Source: an uncultured Candidatus Melainabacteria bacterium (GTDB lineage Bacteria > Cyanobacteriota > Vampirovibrionia > Gastranaerophilales > Gastranaerophilaceae). Taken from it: a stretch of 12,169 bases of DNA. How positions within the stretch are numbered: position 1 is the stretch's first letter; each line of letters begins with the position of its first letter. The position numbers were made by a program, and so were the translations under genes. The notes beneath the pieces were generated by a model. That model did not search any database, was not told where the DNA came from, and saw only the letters and a list, made by a program, of their open reading frames with translations. This document shows positions 1 through 8,000 of this stretch, in pieces. The stretch spans positions 1 to 12,169 of the forward strand of contig CAKUVB010000036.1 of NCBI GenBank assembly GCA_934693215.1, given 5' to 3'.

Positions 1-1
1 T

Positions 2-3000
2 GAAGGTACTAAAGCTGTAAAACCAGAGCCTAAAATCAATAATACAGAACCAAAAGTAATAAATATTCCAGCAGGGAAATTTGAAGCTCCTAATGCAAAA
101 TTTGCAGAAACTGATGAGGCTTTTCGTTCAATAGTTACTAAGCGAGCTAATGATATACGAGAATTAAATAAAATTACTGATATTGACGAATTTTGTCAAA
201 AGAGCTTTGAGCTAATAAAAGAAGAAATGGGCTTGGAGGACTCAAGCATAAAACTCCAAATCATAGATGAAGACAATTATTATGACCACGAAACCAATAC
301 AGTTTTTATTTCTCGAAATTGGGCAGGTAAAGAAAAAGGTCATGTTAAAGGTAAAGGTGATAAAGCAGAAATTTTTGGTGGAATAGCTCATGAATTAAAT
401 CATTACTTACAATGGAAAGAAATTGTTTTGAATTTAGATTCGGAAAATCCAAATTGGAATAATCTAATTGTGTACTTACAGAAATTTGAAGGTGCTAACA
501 AAAATATTGAATATATAATGAAAAAATATCCTGATAACACAGAACTAAAAGAGGCTTTTGAAAAAGCAAAAACATATCAAGATAATTGGCTAAATTATGT
601 TGATGCTTTTGATGAAAATGGAAAATTAAAAACTGGTACAGAATATGATAAATACAGAAATCAACCCGTAGAGGTAGAATCGTTCAATAGAGGTGATATA
701 GTCGTAGATGAATATAGAAAAACTGTATCTAAAGAAATAAAAACAAAAGTTAAACCTAAAACTACTCTAAAAACGAAAGAAGATTTTGAATCTGCACTTG
801 ATAAAGCTACAACAAAAGAAAATACTGACAAATCTAACATGGCAGTAAAAAATATGGCTGAAGTTGATGTAAAAAATGAAACATTCAAGTCAGAAGATGA
901 ATTGAAAAATTATTTAGATAATAGAAAAGACCTAAAAGCTTATGAAAAATCTCAAATAATGGAATTATACAAACAAGATACAGAAATAGTTTCTATATCT
1001 TTAAAAGAAACAAAGAAAAACTACCTTGGACAAGATATACCAACTTTTTCTTTCAAAGATATTGACAGTTTAGTAAAAGTTGCAAAAATAAATCATAACT
1101 TAGTAAAAGATTTAATAAATGAAAAAGTAATAATTTACGGAGAAGAAACTCCTAGATTTAGTAGACATGATATCGTTAAATTAGTTGAGATATCTAAAGA
1201 GAATCCTCAATTAGTTTCTAATTTAGTATATGAAAAGGTGAAAGACTCTACAGGTAATGAAATTCCAAAATTTAATGCGTTTGAGATTTCCAACATCTTA
1301 GATATGTATAAACAAAACCCTAATATTCCTGATAAACTACTTGCAAGAGATCAAGATGGCTATTATAAACTAACAAAAGAACAACGAGATAATATCATAC
1401 ACTCTTCTTCTGAACCTTATATCCAATCTGAAGAATTTATTGATTCTATCACAATTTTAAATTCTAAAGGTATAGAGATTAAAGATTTTACTGAAATTAG
1501 TACTAAAGATAAAGCTGATGCTTTTAATATAATTGCAAAACATCTTGAAAGAATAGATATTAATATGTTAAAAGATCACATAGATGAAAATGCATTGAAA
1601 GATATGGTCAATATTATAAAGAATTCTGATGATGTTCAACTTATTGATAAATATTTAAACAAATATAAAAACTGTGAAGATTATGATGTAGCACAAGTCG
1701 GCTCGCTTATAGCTTTTCATAACTTTGTTGCAAAAGCATCTCCAGATAAACAAGCAGCATTAAAAAACATATTAACTAATTTATTAGATAAAAATATGGA
1801 AGCTTTTGAAATATTTGATACTTTGAAAAAGTTAAATAATAAGGATTTTAATAAATTTAATGTAAACAATTATATTTCACAAATAAAAAATACCGATGAT
1901 ATAGACACAATTATCTTATTAACAGCTACAAATGATATGAGCTTGATAAATACCTTAAAACAAGAAAAATATAATGATTACTCTATAGCGGATAAACTTT
2001 TAATTGCCGAAACTGTTTCAGAATATAATATTCCATTATATCAAGTTGTAAATCGTTTTGACTATTATAATAATCTAAAAACACAAGATGGACAAAATGT
2101 TATAAAAGGTCGTTCTTTATCTCGAAACGATAACTTAAAATATATGTTAGGTTTACCTGATGCCAGTAGATTAGATATAGGAGGGCATAGAGTTTCTCAG
2201 GCTACACATATTGTTTCAGAAAAAAGTGCTAAATCTTCAACAGCACTTCAAGAACTTACAGATTTAGTAAAAGATGGAGTAGTCGGCAATCATGTTTTAG
2301 CTTATTTACCAAAAGAAGGCGAACTTCCTCCTGTTATATCAAAAGAGATTCTCAGATTTTATGAAGCATATTTAAACCATGAAAACTTTGATGATGTTTT
2401 AGTGCCTAGAGTTAAATCTCTAAATGAGTCTTTAGAATACAAATCCGGCGATATTTTTGAGGTTGAAGGTGAACCTAAAATATACATTAAAGGTGCTAAC
2501 AATGAAAATATTCAACTTGATATAGATAAAGCAACTTATTGCAAATTATTCCCACCGATAGAAAGATTTTCAAGCACTCAAAATGATATAGGCAACTGCT
2601 GGGAAGTAACAGGCTTTAACACAATATTTAGAAACTCACAAGAACGTTCAAGAGTTCTTCAATGTTTTCACCAGAAAGGTGATGATGTAGTAGTTGAATT
2701 CCCTAATAGTAATAGACAATATTCCTTAGCAGGTATGGAAAATCAAGCTAATATGGATTATCTTTCTGAAGGCTCTTTAGGGTTTAAATTACTTGAATAT
2801 GCAGACGGAAAAGAACTTTTTAGAGAACGAATGGACATGTATATTTTCTATCTGACACAGAAAATAAATGACCCTTCTATTGATTCTACACAAAGAAATA
2901 AATTGCAAAAAGATTTAGATGATTTTCTAAACTTATCAGCTGATGATAAAAATAAAGTATATTTTAATAAATTTGGTGATATCATAGATAAACCTGAAGA

Positions 3001-3370
3001 AATGTATGATGGAGGTTCCACTTATGCAAGAGACGGTGGTCTATCCTTTAATGTATTCCGAAGATTAGGATATAAAAATGCCGATTTTGAATATTTCTCC
3101 GGGGATAATCTTGATGATGTATTAACAAATCCTGATAGCTTTAAACAATACATTATGTCTATAGATATTGGAGGTGAAGGTATGGAGGAAGAAATAGATC
3201 TCGCAAAAGGATTGTATTCAAACCACGCATATATGCTTACTCCAAATATTGACCCAAATGGAAAAATAACGGACTATAACCTTTTGAATCCTTGGGGTAT
3301 AGTCGAAACAAAGCTGACACTTGAAGAAATAAAAAAATACGGTGAGTCATTGCAATATGCAGAAAGATAG
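2..3370 (+). CDS. Large dual-protease-like protein (HELNH zinc site plus C-terminal calpain-like domain), 5' end outside window
   Basis: The frame is open from base 2, so the Met at 227 is internal and the true start lies upstream; 1122 residues are visible. Numbering from that Met, HELNH (55-59, bases 389-403) fits a zinc-peptidase HExxH site, and Glu149 or Glu151 in the following YRNQPVEVESF is a candidate third ligand. Residues about 268-375 hold three helical-looking repeats of 37-38 residues (P-x-F-x3-[DE]-I, with P at 272, 309 and 347). The C-terminus looks like a calpain-type (family C2) peptidase: Gln785 then GNCW with Cys791, His1000 in NHAYML, and Asn1021 in LNPWG. The order and spacing (209 and 21 residues) fit the papain/calpain fold. 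No membrane segment is obvious in the visible part. The role is probably proteolysis of an unknown target, perhaps as a secreted effector (inference). Active-site assignments are fairly secure; biological function is not. Confidence 0.85.
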   Translation, partial: EGTKAVKPEPKINNTEPKVINIPAGKFEAPNAKFAETDEAFRSIVTKRANDIRELNKITDIDEFCQKSFELIKEEMGLEDSSIKLQIIDEDNYYDHETNTVFISRNWAGKEKGHVKGKGDKAEIFGGIAHELNHYLQWKEIVLNLDSENPNWNNLIVYLQKFEGANKNIEYIMKKYPDNTELKEAFEKAKTYQDNWLNYVDAFDENGKLKTGTEYDKYRNQPVEVESFNRGDIVVDEYRKTVSKEIKTKVKPKTTLKTKEDFESALDKATTKENTDKSNMAVKNMAEVDVKNETFKSEDELKNYLDNRKDLKAYEKSQIMELYKQDTEIVSISLKETKKNYLGQDIPTFSFKDIDSLVKVAKINHNLVKDLINEKVIIYGEETPRFSRHDIVKLVEISKENPQLVSNLVYEKVKDSTGNEIPKFNAFEISNILDMYKQNPNIPDKLLARDQDGYYKLTKEQRDNIIHSSSEPYIQSEEFIDSITILNSKGIEIKDFTEISTKDKADAFNIIAKHLERIDINMLKDHIDENALKDMVNIIKNSDDVQLIDKYLNKYKNCEDYDVAQVGSLIAFHNFVAKASPDKQAALKNILTNLLDKNMEAFEIFDTLKKLNNKDFNKFNVNNYISQIKNTDDIDTIILLTATNDMSLINTLKQEKYNDYSIADKLLIAETVSEYNIPLYQVVNRFDYYNNLKTQDGQNVIKGRSLSRNDNLKYMLGLPDASRLDIGGHRVSQATHIVSEKSAKSSTALQELTDLVKDGVVGNHVLAYLPKEGELPPVISKEILRFYEAYLNHENFDDVLVPRVKSLNESLEYKSGDIFEVEGEPKIYIKGANNENIQLDIDKATYCKLFPPIERFSSTQNDIGNCWEVTGFNTIFRNSQERSRVLQCFHQKGDDVVVEFPNSNRQYSLAGMENQANMDYLSEGSLGFKLLEYADGKELFRERMDMYIFYLTQKINDPSIDSTQRNKLQKDLDDFLNLSADDKNKVYFNKFGDIIDKPEEMYDGGSTYARDGGLSFNVFRRLGYKNADFEYFSGDNLDDVLTNPDSFKQYIMSIDIGGEGMEEEIDLAKGLYSNHAYMLTPNIDPNGKITDYNLLNPWGIVETKLTLEEIKKYGESLQYAER

Positions 3371-3382
3371 AAAGATTTTTAT

Positions 3383-3679
3383 ATGAATAATAAAATAAGT
3401 TTAAATATACAAAACTCTAATAATACGCAGAAAGAATTTTCTTCTATTGAAAAATTTAATAATTTAAAAACAGTTTATGATAAATTTTCAAACAAGATGA
3501 AGAATTCTGATTTTTCCAACTCTATCACAAGATACGAGGCTGAATTATCGTTATTAGATAATATGGAAAAAACTTTGGACAAACAAAAAGATATAAAGGA
3601 ATTTGAATTTATCCAAAAAGCCAAGAAAAATGCCATTGAAGGTTTATCAAAACTTGGTGTATATGTAAAAAACGTGTAA
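3383..3679 (+). CDS. Small helical protein of unknown function (98 aa)
   Basis: I do not recognise this protein. It starts 12 bases after the stop of the dual-protease gene, on the same strand, so the two are very likely co-transcribed. A weak Shine-Dalgarno-like gaaag at 3370-3374 sits 8 bases before the ATG. The first 20 residues are Asn/Ser-rich; the rest is rich in Lys, Glu and Leu and should be mostly alpha-helical, possibly a short coiled coil (about residues 45-85). There is no signal peptide, membrane segment or Cys. Its position suggests a partner, chaperone or inhibitor of the large protein, but nothing in the sequence proves this. Confidence 0.7.
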   Translation: MNNKISLNIQNSNNTQKEFSSIEKFNNLKTVYDKFSNKMKNSDFSNSITRYEAELSLLDNMEKTLDKQKDIKEFEFIQKAKKNAIEGLSKLGVYVKNV

Positions 3680-3691
3680 TATAATTACACG
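3673..3691 (+). terminator. Perfect 8-bp hairpin over the stop codon of the 98-aa gene
   Basis: The arms cgtgtaat (3673-3680) and attacacg (3684-3691) pair perfectly around a 3-base loop and include the stop codon. No T-run follows, so intrinsic termination is uncertain. The hairpin may instead be an mRNA 3'-end stabiliser or the first piece of the repeat cluster that begins at 3691. Confidence 0.35.
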
Positions 3692-3953
3692 TCATTCAGA
3701 GCCTTTAAGCATCTCATTTAAGCCTTGTTAGAGATCTTTCGCTTTGCTCAAGATGACAATTTGTGTCATTCCGTACTTGATACGGAATCTGTCAGTTTGA
3801 TATTTTATAATAATCAGCATTGACAGATTCTGAATAACTAGAAAATTAGATATTCACTTACGTTCATATAAATTTTCTAAGTTTTCAGAATGACGGCTAA
3901 TTTTACAAGTAAAAACAATTCAGGACAGTAGTTCGCTTACACTCAAGATGACA
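3691..3953. repeat. Mosaic of short intergenic palindromic repeat units
   Basis: This stretch without genes is built from units with ends like AGATY...RATGAC in either orientation. Unit A (3732-3757) reads agatcttt...gatgac. Unit B (3765-3790, opposite orientation) contains the perfect palindrome ttccgta-cttga-tacggaa (3769-3787). Unit C (3825-3894) forms a long hairpin: attctga (3827-3833) pairs with tcagaat (3885-3891), and inside it tagaaaatt (3839-3847) pairs with aattttcta (3871-3879). Unit D (about 3926-3952) repeats the ttcgctt...ctcaagatgacaattt core of unit A. aatctgtca (3786-3794) also pairs with tgacagatt (3821-3829). From memory, similar repeats are scattered between genes in many bacterial genomes. 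I see no ORF here, and none in the rest of the gap to 4129. Confidence 0.7.
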
Positions 3954-4040
3954 ATTTTGGGGTGTTGTTTTACTCTTATTAACTTTTAACAATAGCTTCT
4001 TCGGGATAAATCCCTCTCAATTACGAAGTTTTACTCAACT

Positions 4041-4071
4041 TTGTAAATATTTATTTCCAAAAGTATATACT
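4041..4071 (+). promoter_or_regulatory. Possible sigma-70-type promoter for the helicase gene
   Basis: A -35-like ttgtaa (4041-4046) is followed after 17 bases by tatata (4064-4069), which overlaps tatact (4066-4071). This would give a leader of about 50 bases before the ATG at 4130. The region is very AT-rich, so chance matches are common. Confidence 0.3.
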
Positions 4072-4129
4072 AATAGCAAAAAGTTTTGATATTTGGTTTT
4101 AAAGCATAGTAAATATTTGGAGAAAAATT

Positions 4130-6472
4130 ATGCATATTTACAATCAACCAACTATTACCCCGTATCAACCTACAAAATTCAAGCAGAAAATATCTAACAA
4201 CAATGGTATTTCAAGCCCTATAAACCATACTAATCTGAATAATCTAAATTCAGTTAATCGTTCACTTGTAAATTTTACGGGTTATAGAGCAACATTCAAA
4301 CAAACACTTGAGGACAATTATTTTAACCTACCTACAGATAAAAACACTGGTAAAGCTTTTCAACCTGACATTTACCAAAAAGCGGCTGCCGAAAATTTAT
4401 ACAAAGGCAATGATGTTGTAGTTGCTGCACCTACAGGAACAGGAAAAACTGCGATTGCTCACTATGTTATCCAAAAGAATTTAATGGAAGGTAAAAAAAC
4501 TTTTTACACTGCTCCACTTAAAGCACTTAGTAACGATAAAGTAAGAGAGTTCCAAAAAATATACGGTGCTGAAAATGTTGGACTTTTAACAGGTGACAGA
4601 AAAGTTAATAAAAATGCACCTATCATGATTATGACAACAGAGGTTTATCGTAATATGCTTATGCAAGATGCTATGGAAAACCATAATCCTATGTTAAAGG
4701 ATTTGAAAACTGTTGTATTTGATGAACTTCATTATTTAAATGATGAGGATAGGGGTGGAGTTTGGGAACAATCAATATTGTTTACAAAACCTAAAACACA
4801 AATATTAGCATTGTCTGGAACAATGGGAAATGCAGGAGATATAACCGATTGGATTTCATCAACAAAAGGTCATGGTACAGCAGAAAAAGTTACACCTGAT
4901 GATGATTATAAAGCTTTAGACACAAGAAATGCTCATACAGTATTGATAAATGTTCCTGCTGAAAATCGTCACGTACCACTTGATTTTCAAGTCATAAAAC
5001 TAGACCATAAAGCTGGTAAATATGACAAAAAAGGTTCAAAACCTGGAATGGCACGCAAGATGTCAAACAAACCACCGGAAGAAATGCAACCTACAAACGA
5101 AGACTATATCGATATGGTCTATAAATTAAAAAAAGAAGATAAACTTCCTGCCATTATGTTTGTATTTAGCAAACGTAAATCAAAAGATTTGTTAGATGAA
5201 ATGAAATACAATGGCCCATTCTTGACAACACCGCAAGAAGCAAAACAAGTACGAGCAACAATTCGAGACTATAAAGCACAAGGTAAATATCTTGGAGAAT
5301 TACTTGATGAAGAAGCATTAGAAAGAGGTTATGCTATTCACAATGCCGGCATGTTGCCTGAACAAAAAGAACTCATAGAAAAATTATTCCAAGAAAAACT
5401 TGTAAAAGTAGCTCTTGCAACCGAAACCCTATCTGCAGGAATTAACATGCCTGCACGTTCTACAGTTATTACAAGTTTAATCAAACCTGTTAGTCGCAAA
5501 GTAAACGAAGATGGTAAACGCCGTCTGGAACCAAATGAATTTCACCAAATGGCAGGACGTGCGGGACGTAGAGGCATAGACAAACGAGGCTATACATATT
5601 GTATGGCTGTAAACAATGCTCAAGAAAAAGGTTTCAAAAAGCTTATTGGAGAAAAAGCTAATGATATAGAAAGTCATTTAAACACAGATTTTTCTTTTGT
5701 TGCTAATGTTGATAAAAGCTTTAATAGTGATGAATTTTTGACGAACTTCTATCAAAAATCTTTGTTTGCCTACGATAAAGACCCTAAACAAAAAGATTTG
5801 AAAACAAAAGCATTAGTCGAAGATTTCAAGGTTAAAGAAAAAATCTTGAAGGATAACGCATTTATCACATCAAGCAACAAAGTAACCGAAAAAGGCGAAT
5901 TACTTGCAAAACTAAACGGCTACGAACAAATCCCAGTGATTGATGCTATATACAATCAAGATATGAAGGGAATGAATCCTCAACAATTAGCCGGATATGT
6001 TGCTGGTTTAGCGATGCTTTCGACAGAAGAACCAAAAGGAAAAGGTGACTCTTTTGTGCCTTATGATGATGAGTATTTAGCACAAAAAGCTACAAACTTA
6101 CTTGATAGGGTAGATGAATATAACGAAGATGTTTATCCAAAACTAGGACAAGGACAAGAACTTCATTTGAATACAGATGCGATGAAACACGTTTTCAAAT
6201 GGGCTGATTTGAATAGTGAAAATGAAGATTCAACAGAAAACTGGCATGATATGTTCAAAGGAGATACGGGATTCAAGTTTAAAGATGAAGGTTCATTGTT
6301 TAAAGAAATCACAATGACTACTGATTTACTTAAACAAATTAACGAAATTGCAGAATATGCAAAAGAACAAACAGTTAATGCACCTGATAAAAGATATTAT
6401 TCAAAACTTCAAGAAACAACAACAGATGCGATTGACTTAATCAACAGAAAACCTGCAAAACAAGATGAATAG
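4130..6472 (+). CDS. Ski2-like superfamily 2 DExH-box helicase with N-terminal extension
   Basis: An ATP-dependent nucleic-acid helicase, most likely acting on RNA as Ski2/Mtr4 relatives do. Visible motifs: I (APTGTGKT, 100-107), Ia (TAPLKALSNDK), II (DELH, 198-201), III (SGT, 229-231, normally SAT), IV (MFVFSKRK), V (ATETLSAGINMPA) and VI (QMAGRAGRRG, 473-482). HNAGMLPEQKELIEKLF is typical of the Ski2 group. The C-terminal 270 residues resemble the winged-helix and DSHCT-like helical parts (DEGSLFKEITMTTDLLKQI near the end); I see no room for a large Mtr4-type arch insertion. The first 65-70 residues are Asn-rich, low in complexity, end in VNFTGY (F49, G51) and are not part of the helicase fold. 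The start is supported by ggag at 4119-4122, 7 bases upstream. The gene appears to stand alone. Family assignment is secure; substrate is unknown. Confidence 0.93.
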   Translation: MHIYNQPTITPYQPTKFKQKISNNNGISSPINHTNLNNLNSVNRSLVNFTGYRATFKQTLEDNYFNLPTDKNTGKAFQPDIYQKAAAENLYKGNDVVVAAPTGTGKTAIAHYVIQKNLMEGKKTFYTAPLKALSNDKVREFQKIYGAENVGLLTGDRKVNKNAPIMIMTTEVYRNMLMQDAMENHNPMLKDLKTVVFDELHYLNDEDRGGVWEQSILFTKPKTQILALSGTMGNAGDITDWISSTKGHGTAEKVTPDDDYKALDTRNAHTVLINVPAENRHVPLDFQVIKLDHKAGKYDKKGSKPGMARKMSNKPPEEMQPTNEDYIDMVYKLKKEDKLPAIMFVFSKRKSKDLLDEMKYNGPFLTTPQEAKQVRATIRDYKAQGKYLGELLDEEALERGYAIHNAGMLPEQKELIEKLFQEKLVKVALATETLSAGINMPARSTVITSLIKPVSRKVNEDGKRRLEPNEFHQMAGRAGRRGIDKRGYTYCMAVNNAQEKGFKKLIGEKANDIESHLNTDFSFVANVDKSFNSDEFLTNFYQKSLFAYDKDPKQKDLKTKALVEDFKVKEKILKDNAFITSSNKVTEKGELLAKLNGYEQIPVIDAIYNQDMKGMNPQQLAGYVAGLAMLSTEEPKGKGDSFVPYDDEYLAQKATNLLDRVDEYNEDVYPKLGQGQELHLNTDAMKHVFKWADLNSENEDSTENWHDMFKGDTGFKFKDEGSLFKEITMTTDLLKQINEIAEYAKEQTVNAPDKRYYSKLQETTTDAIDLINRKPAKQDE

Positions 6473-6531
6473 AGATATACGAATAGATGTAGTAAAGATA
6501 TATTATAGATTATATAAAAAAATGGGTAAGA

Positions 6532-6558
6532 TTAATTAAATGAAGTTTTGTTAATTAA
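6532..6558. repeat. Paired TTAATTAA palindromes upstream of the ADP-ribosyltransferase-like gene
   Basis: Two identical 8-bp palindromes (6532-6539 and 6551-6558) lie 19 bases apart, about 75-100 bases before the next start codon. They could be an operator for a dimeric regulator, or chance in AT-rich DNA. The rest of the gap 6473-6632 shows no convincing promoter or terminator. Confidence 0.3.
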
Positions 6559-6619
6559 ATTTAATAAAGAAAAGCAATATTATTCTCATAAAAAACTTTA
6601 TATAAATATGGTAACAGAT

Positions 6620-6625
6620 GGAAGG
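6620..6625 (+). promoter_or_regulatory. Ribosome binding site that places the start at 6633
   Basis: ggaagg ends 7 bases before the ATG at 6633. The alternative in-frame ATG at 6618 overlaps this site and has no Shine-Dalgarno sequence of its own, so 6633 is the better start. Confidence 0.7.
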
Positions 6626-6632
6626 TTTTTAT

Positions 6633-8000
6633 ATGGGATTACAAAATCAAGCTTTAAATTTTTTAGTTGAACGTGGCGGGAATTTATCAAAAAGTTTATT
6701 ATGTACAAAACCTCAAAACTCAAGAAATTTCCGAGGAATTAAATATGCAAAAGAATTAGATAAAGATATTGTACAATTTACGCATAATAAATTTGACTTA
6801 ATAAAAAAACAAGCAGAAGCTTTATTAAAAGAAGTGGACCAAATAATACCTCCAGTTGAGAGAAATAATAGTATAGATGCAGGTCGAAAATATGATAGTA
6901 TCAAATCTTGTTGTGAATCAAATCCAGAAGCCTTTGTCACAATTTTTCCTAAAATTGGCTTTAATATAACAGAGGAACAATCAAATGTTCTTGCAAAAAT
7001 ATCTAAAGAACGTTCAGCCAAAGAAATTAATTCCGTTATACCTGAAGTTGATGCTTTTTATAAGAAATTACCTCCAGAATCTGAAATGATAGTTGTGAAT
7101 GGGAAATGTCAAGAAGTGTTTAATACACAAGTTGCTGAAGATTATGATTATTTAAATTTATTAATTATGAAAATGTATAATCCTAAAACTTATAATTATT
7201 TATTAAAAGAAGAAAATCCATTGAGAACAAAAGCTTTACTATCAGGTTGGGATACTTTTTATTCTCCACATAGTACTTCATTCTTTAAAATGATTACTCC
7301 AACTCAACTTAATGCAATGAAAAATAATGTTTTGACTCCTAGAGAATTAGGATTGTTTGTCGCTTCTTCTGATAAATTTTATGAAAACCCTCAAGCTGTT
7401 AAAAAATTTAGCGAACAACTTGCAAAAGCATCATTCTCTACTGACGTAGAATTATATAGAGGTGAAAAAACTGTAGGTATGTTTGATACAATTCCACTTG
7501 ATAAAAAATTGCAAAATCATTTAAAAGAACTTGTTGAAAGTAATAAAACAAAGGCTCAAAACTTAATGGTATCTAGATATACAGGCTTATATCAAGAAAG
7601 TGCAAATATAAGTTTATATGATTTTATAATGCAAAAAGAAAATCTTTCATTAGCAGATGCAATGCAAATTGCTCGGTTCGGTTCGGAACAAGATATTGAA
7701 ACAATATTAAATTTAATAAAAAAATCAAAAATAATAGATACCCGTTTCAAATCTTTATCTTTTGATAAAGGAATGGCATCGGGTTGGAAAAATCACAATA
7801 CCGGAAATAATGCGACTATATTGCATACTGCAAACGTAAAAAAAGGTACACAAGGTATATATCACGACACAAACAATGGACAAGAAGAGGTTATTCTTAA
7901 TAATACAGCTAAGAAAATGACTTTTAGAGATGTTGTTTATGATAAAAAATCAAACACGTTTTATATAAATACTGATATTGAAAATACTAATAATGCATAA
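6633..8000 (+). CDS. Putative mono-ADP-ribosyltransferase (R-S-E type), effector or toxin candidate
   Basis: The 455-residue protein ends in what looks like an ADP-ribosyltransferase domain of the C3/VIP2 (R-S-E) class, which moves ADP-ribose from NAD+ to a target. The visible signature is ELYRG with Arg276, then RFKSLSF with Ser374-Leu-Ser376 (the S-T-S-like strand), then NGQEEVIL with Gln417 and probable catalytic Glu419. The S-to-E distance (45) fits the family; the R-to-S distance (98) is longer than usual and suggests a helical insertion. Residues about 225-272 are helical and lead into the Arg strand, as in known exoenzymes. Residues 1-225 are unrecognised and mostly helical, with NFRG at 32-35. 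No classical signal peptide is visible. Q-x-E rather than E-x-E is seen in C3-like enzymes that modify Asn, but the target cannot be deduced here. No obvious immunity gene follows; the next gene is convergent. Moderately sure of the fold, unsure of role. Confidence 0.75.
   Translation: MGLQNQALNFLVERGGNLSKSLLCTKPQNSRNFRGIKYAKELDKDIVQFTHNKFDLIKKQAEALLKEVDQIIPPVERNNSIDAGRKYDSIKSCCESNPEAFVTIFPKIGFNITEEQSNVLAKISKERSAKEINSVIPEVDAFYKKLPPESEMIVVNGKCQEVFNTQVAEDYDYLNLLIMKMYNPKTYNYLLKEENPLRTKALLSGWDTFYSPHSTSFFKMITPTQLNAMKNNVLTPRELGLFVASSDKFYENPQAVKKFSEQLAKASFSTDVELYRGEKTVGMFDTIPLDKKLQNHLKELVESNKTKAQNLMVSRYTGLYQESANISLYDFIMQKENLSLADAMQIARFGSEQDIETILNLIKKSKIIDTRFKSLSFDKGMASGWKNHNTGNNATILHTANVKKGTQGIYHDTNNGQEEVILNNTAKKMTFRDVVYDKKSNTFYINTDIENTNNA

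Noticed and set aside
227..229. ATG at 227 as the start of the dual-protease gene
   Set aside because: The same frame is open back to base 2 with protein-like sequence and there is no Shine-Dalgarno before 227, so the gene continues off the left edge.
661..888. Minus-strand open frame inside the dual-protease gene
   Set aside because: It is a low-complexity Ser/Phe/Val-rich shadow of a Lys/Glu-rich coding region with no ribosome binding site.
3691..3953. Repeat cluster as a CRISPR array
   Set aside because: Units differ in length, alternate in orientation and have no regular unique spacers; no cas genes are present.
5477..5677. Minus-strand open frame inside the helicase gene
   Set aside because: It is antisense to conserved helicase motif VI; the helicase frame explains the sequence.
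6490..6522. AT-rich stretch after the helicase stop as an intrinsic terminator
   Set aside because: Any stem is very weak and is followed by a run of A rather than T on the coding strand.
6618..6620. ATG at 6618 as start of the ADP-ribosyltransferase-like gene
   Set aside because: It overlaps the ggaagg ribosome binding site that serves the ATG at 6633 and has no such site of its own.
6713..7021. Minus-strand 102-aa open frame inside the ADP-ribosyltransferase-like gene
   Set aside because: Shadow of the sense gene; no SD or recognisable protein features.
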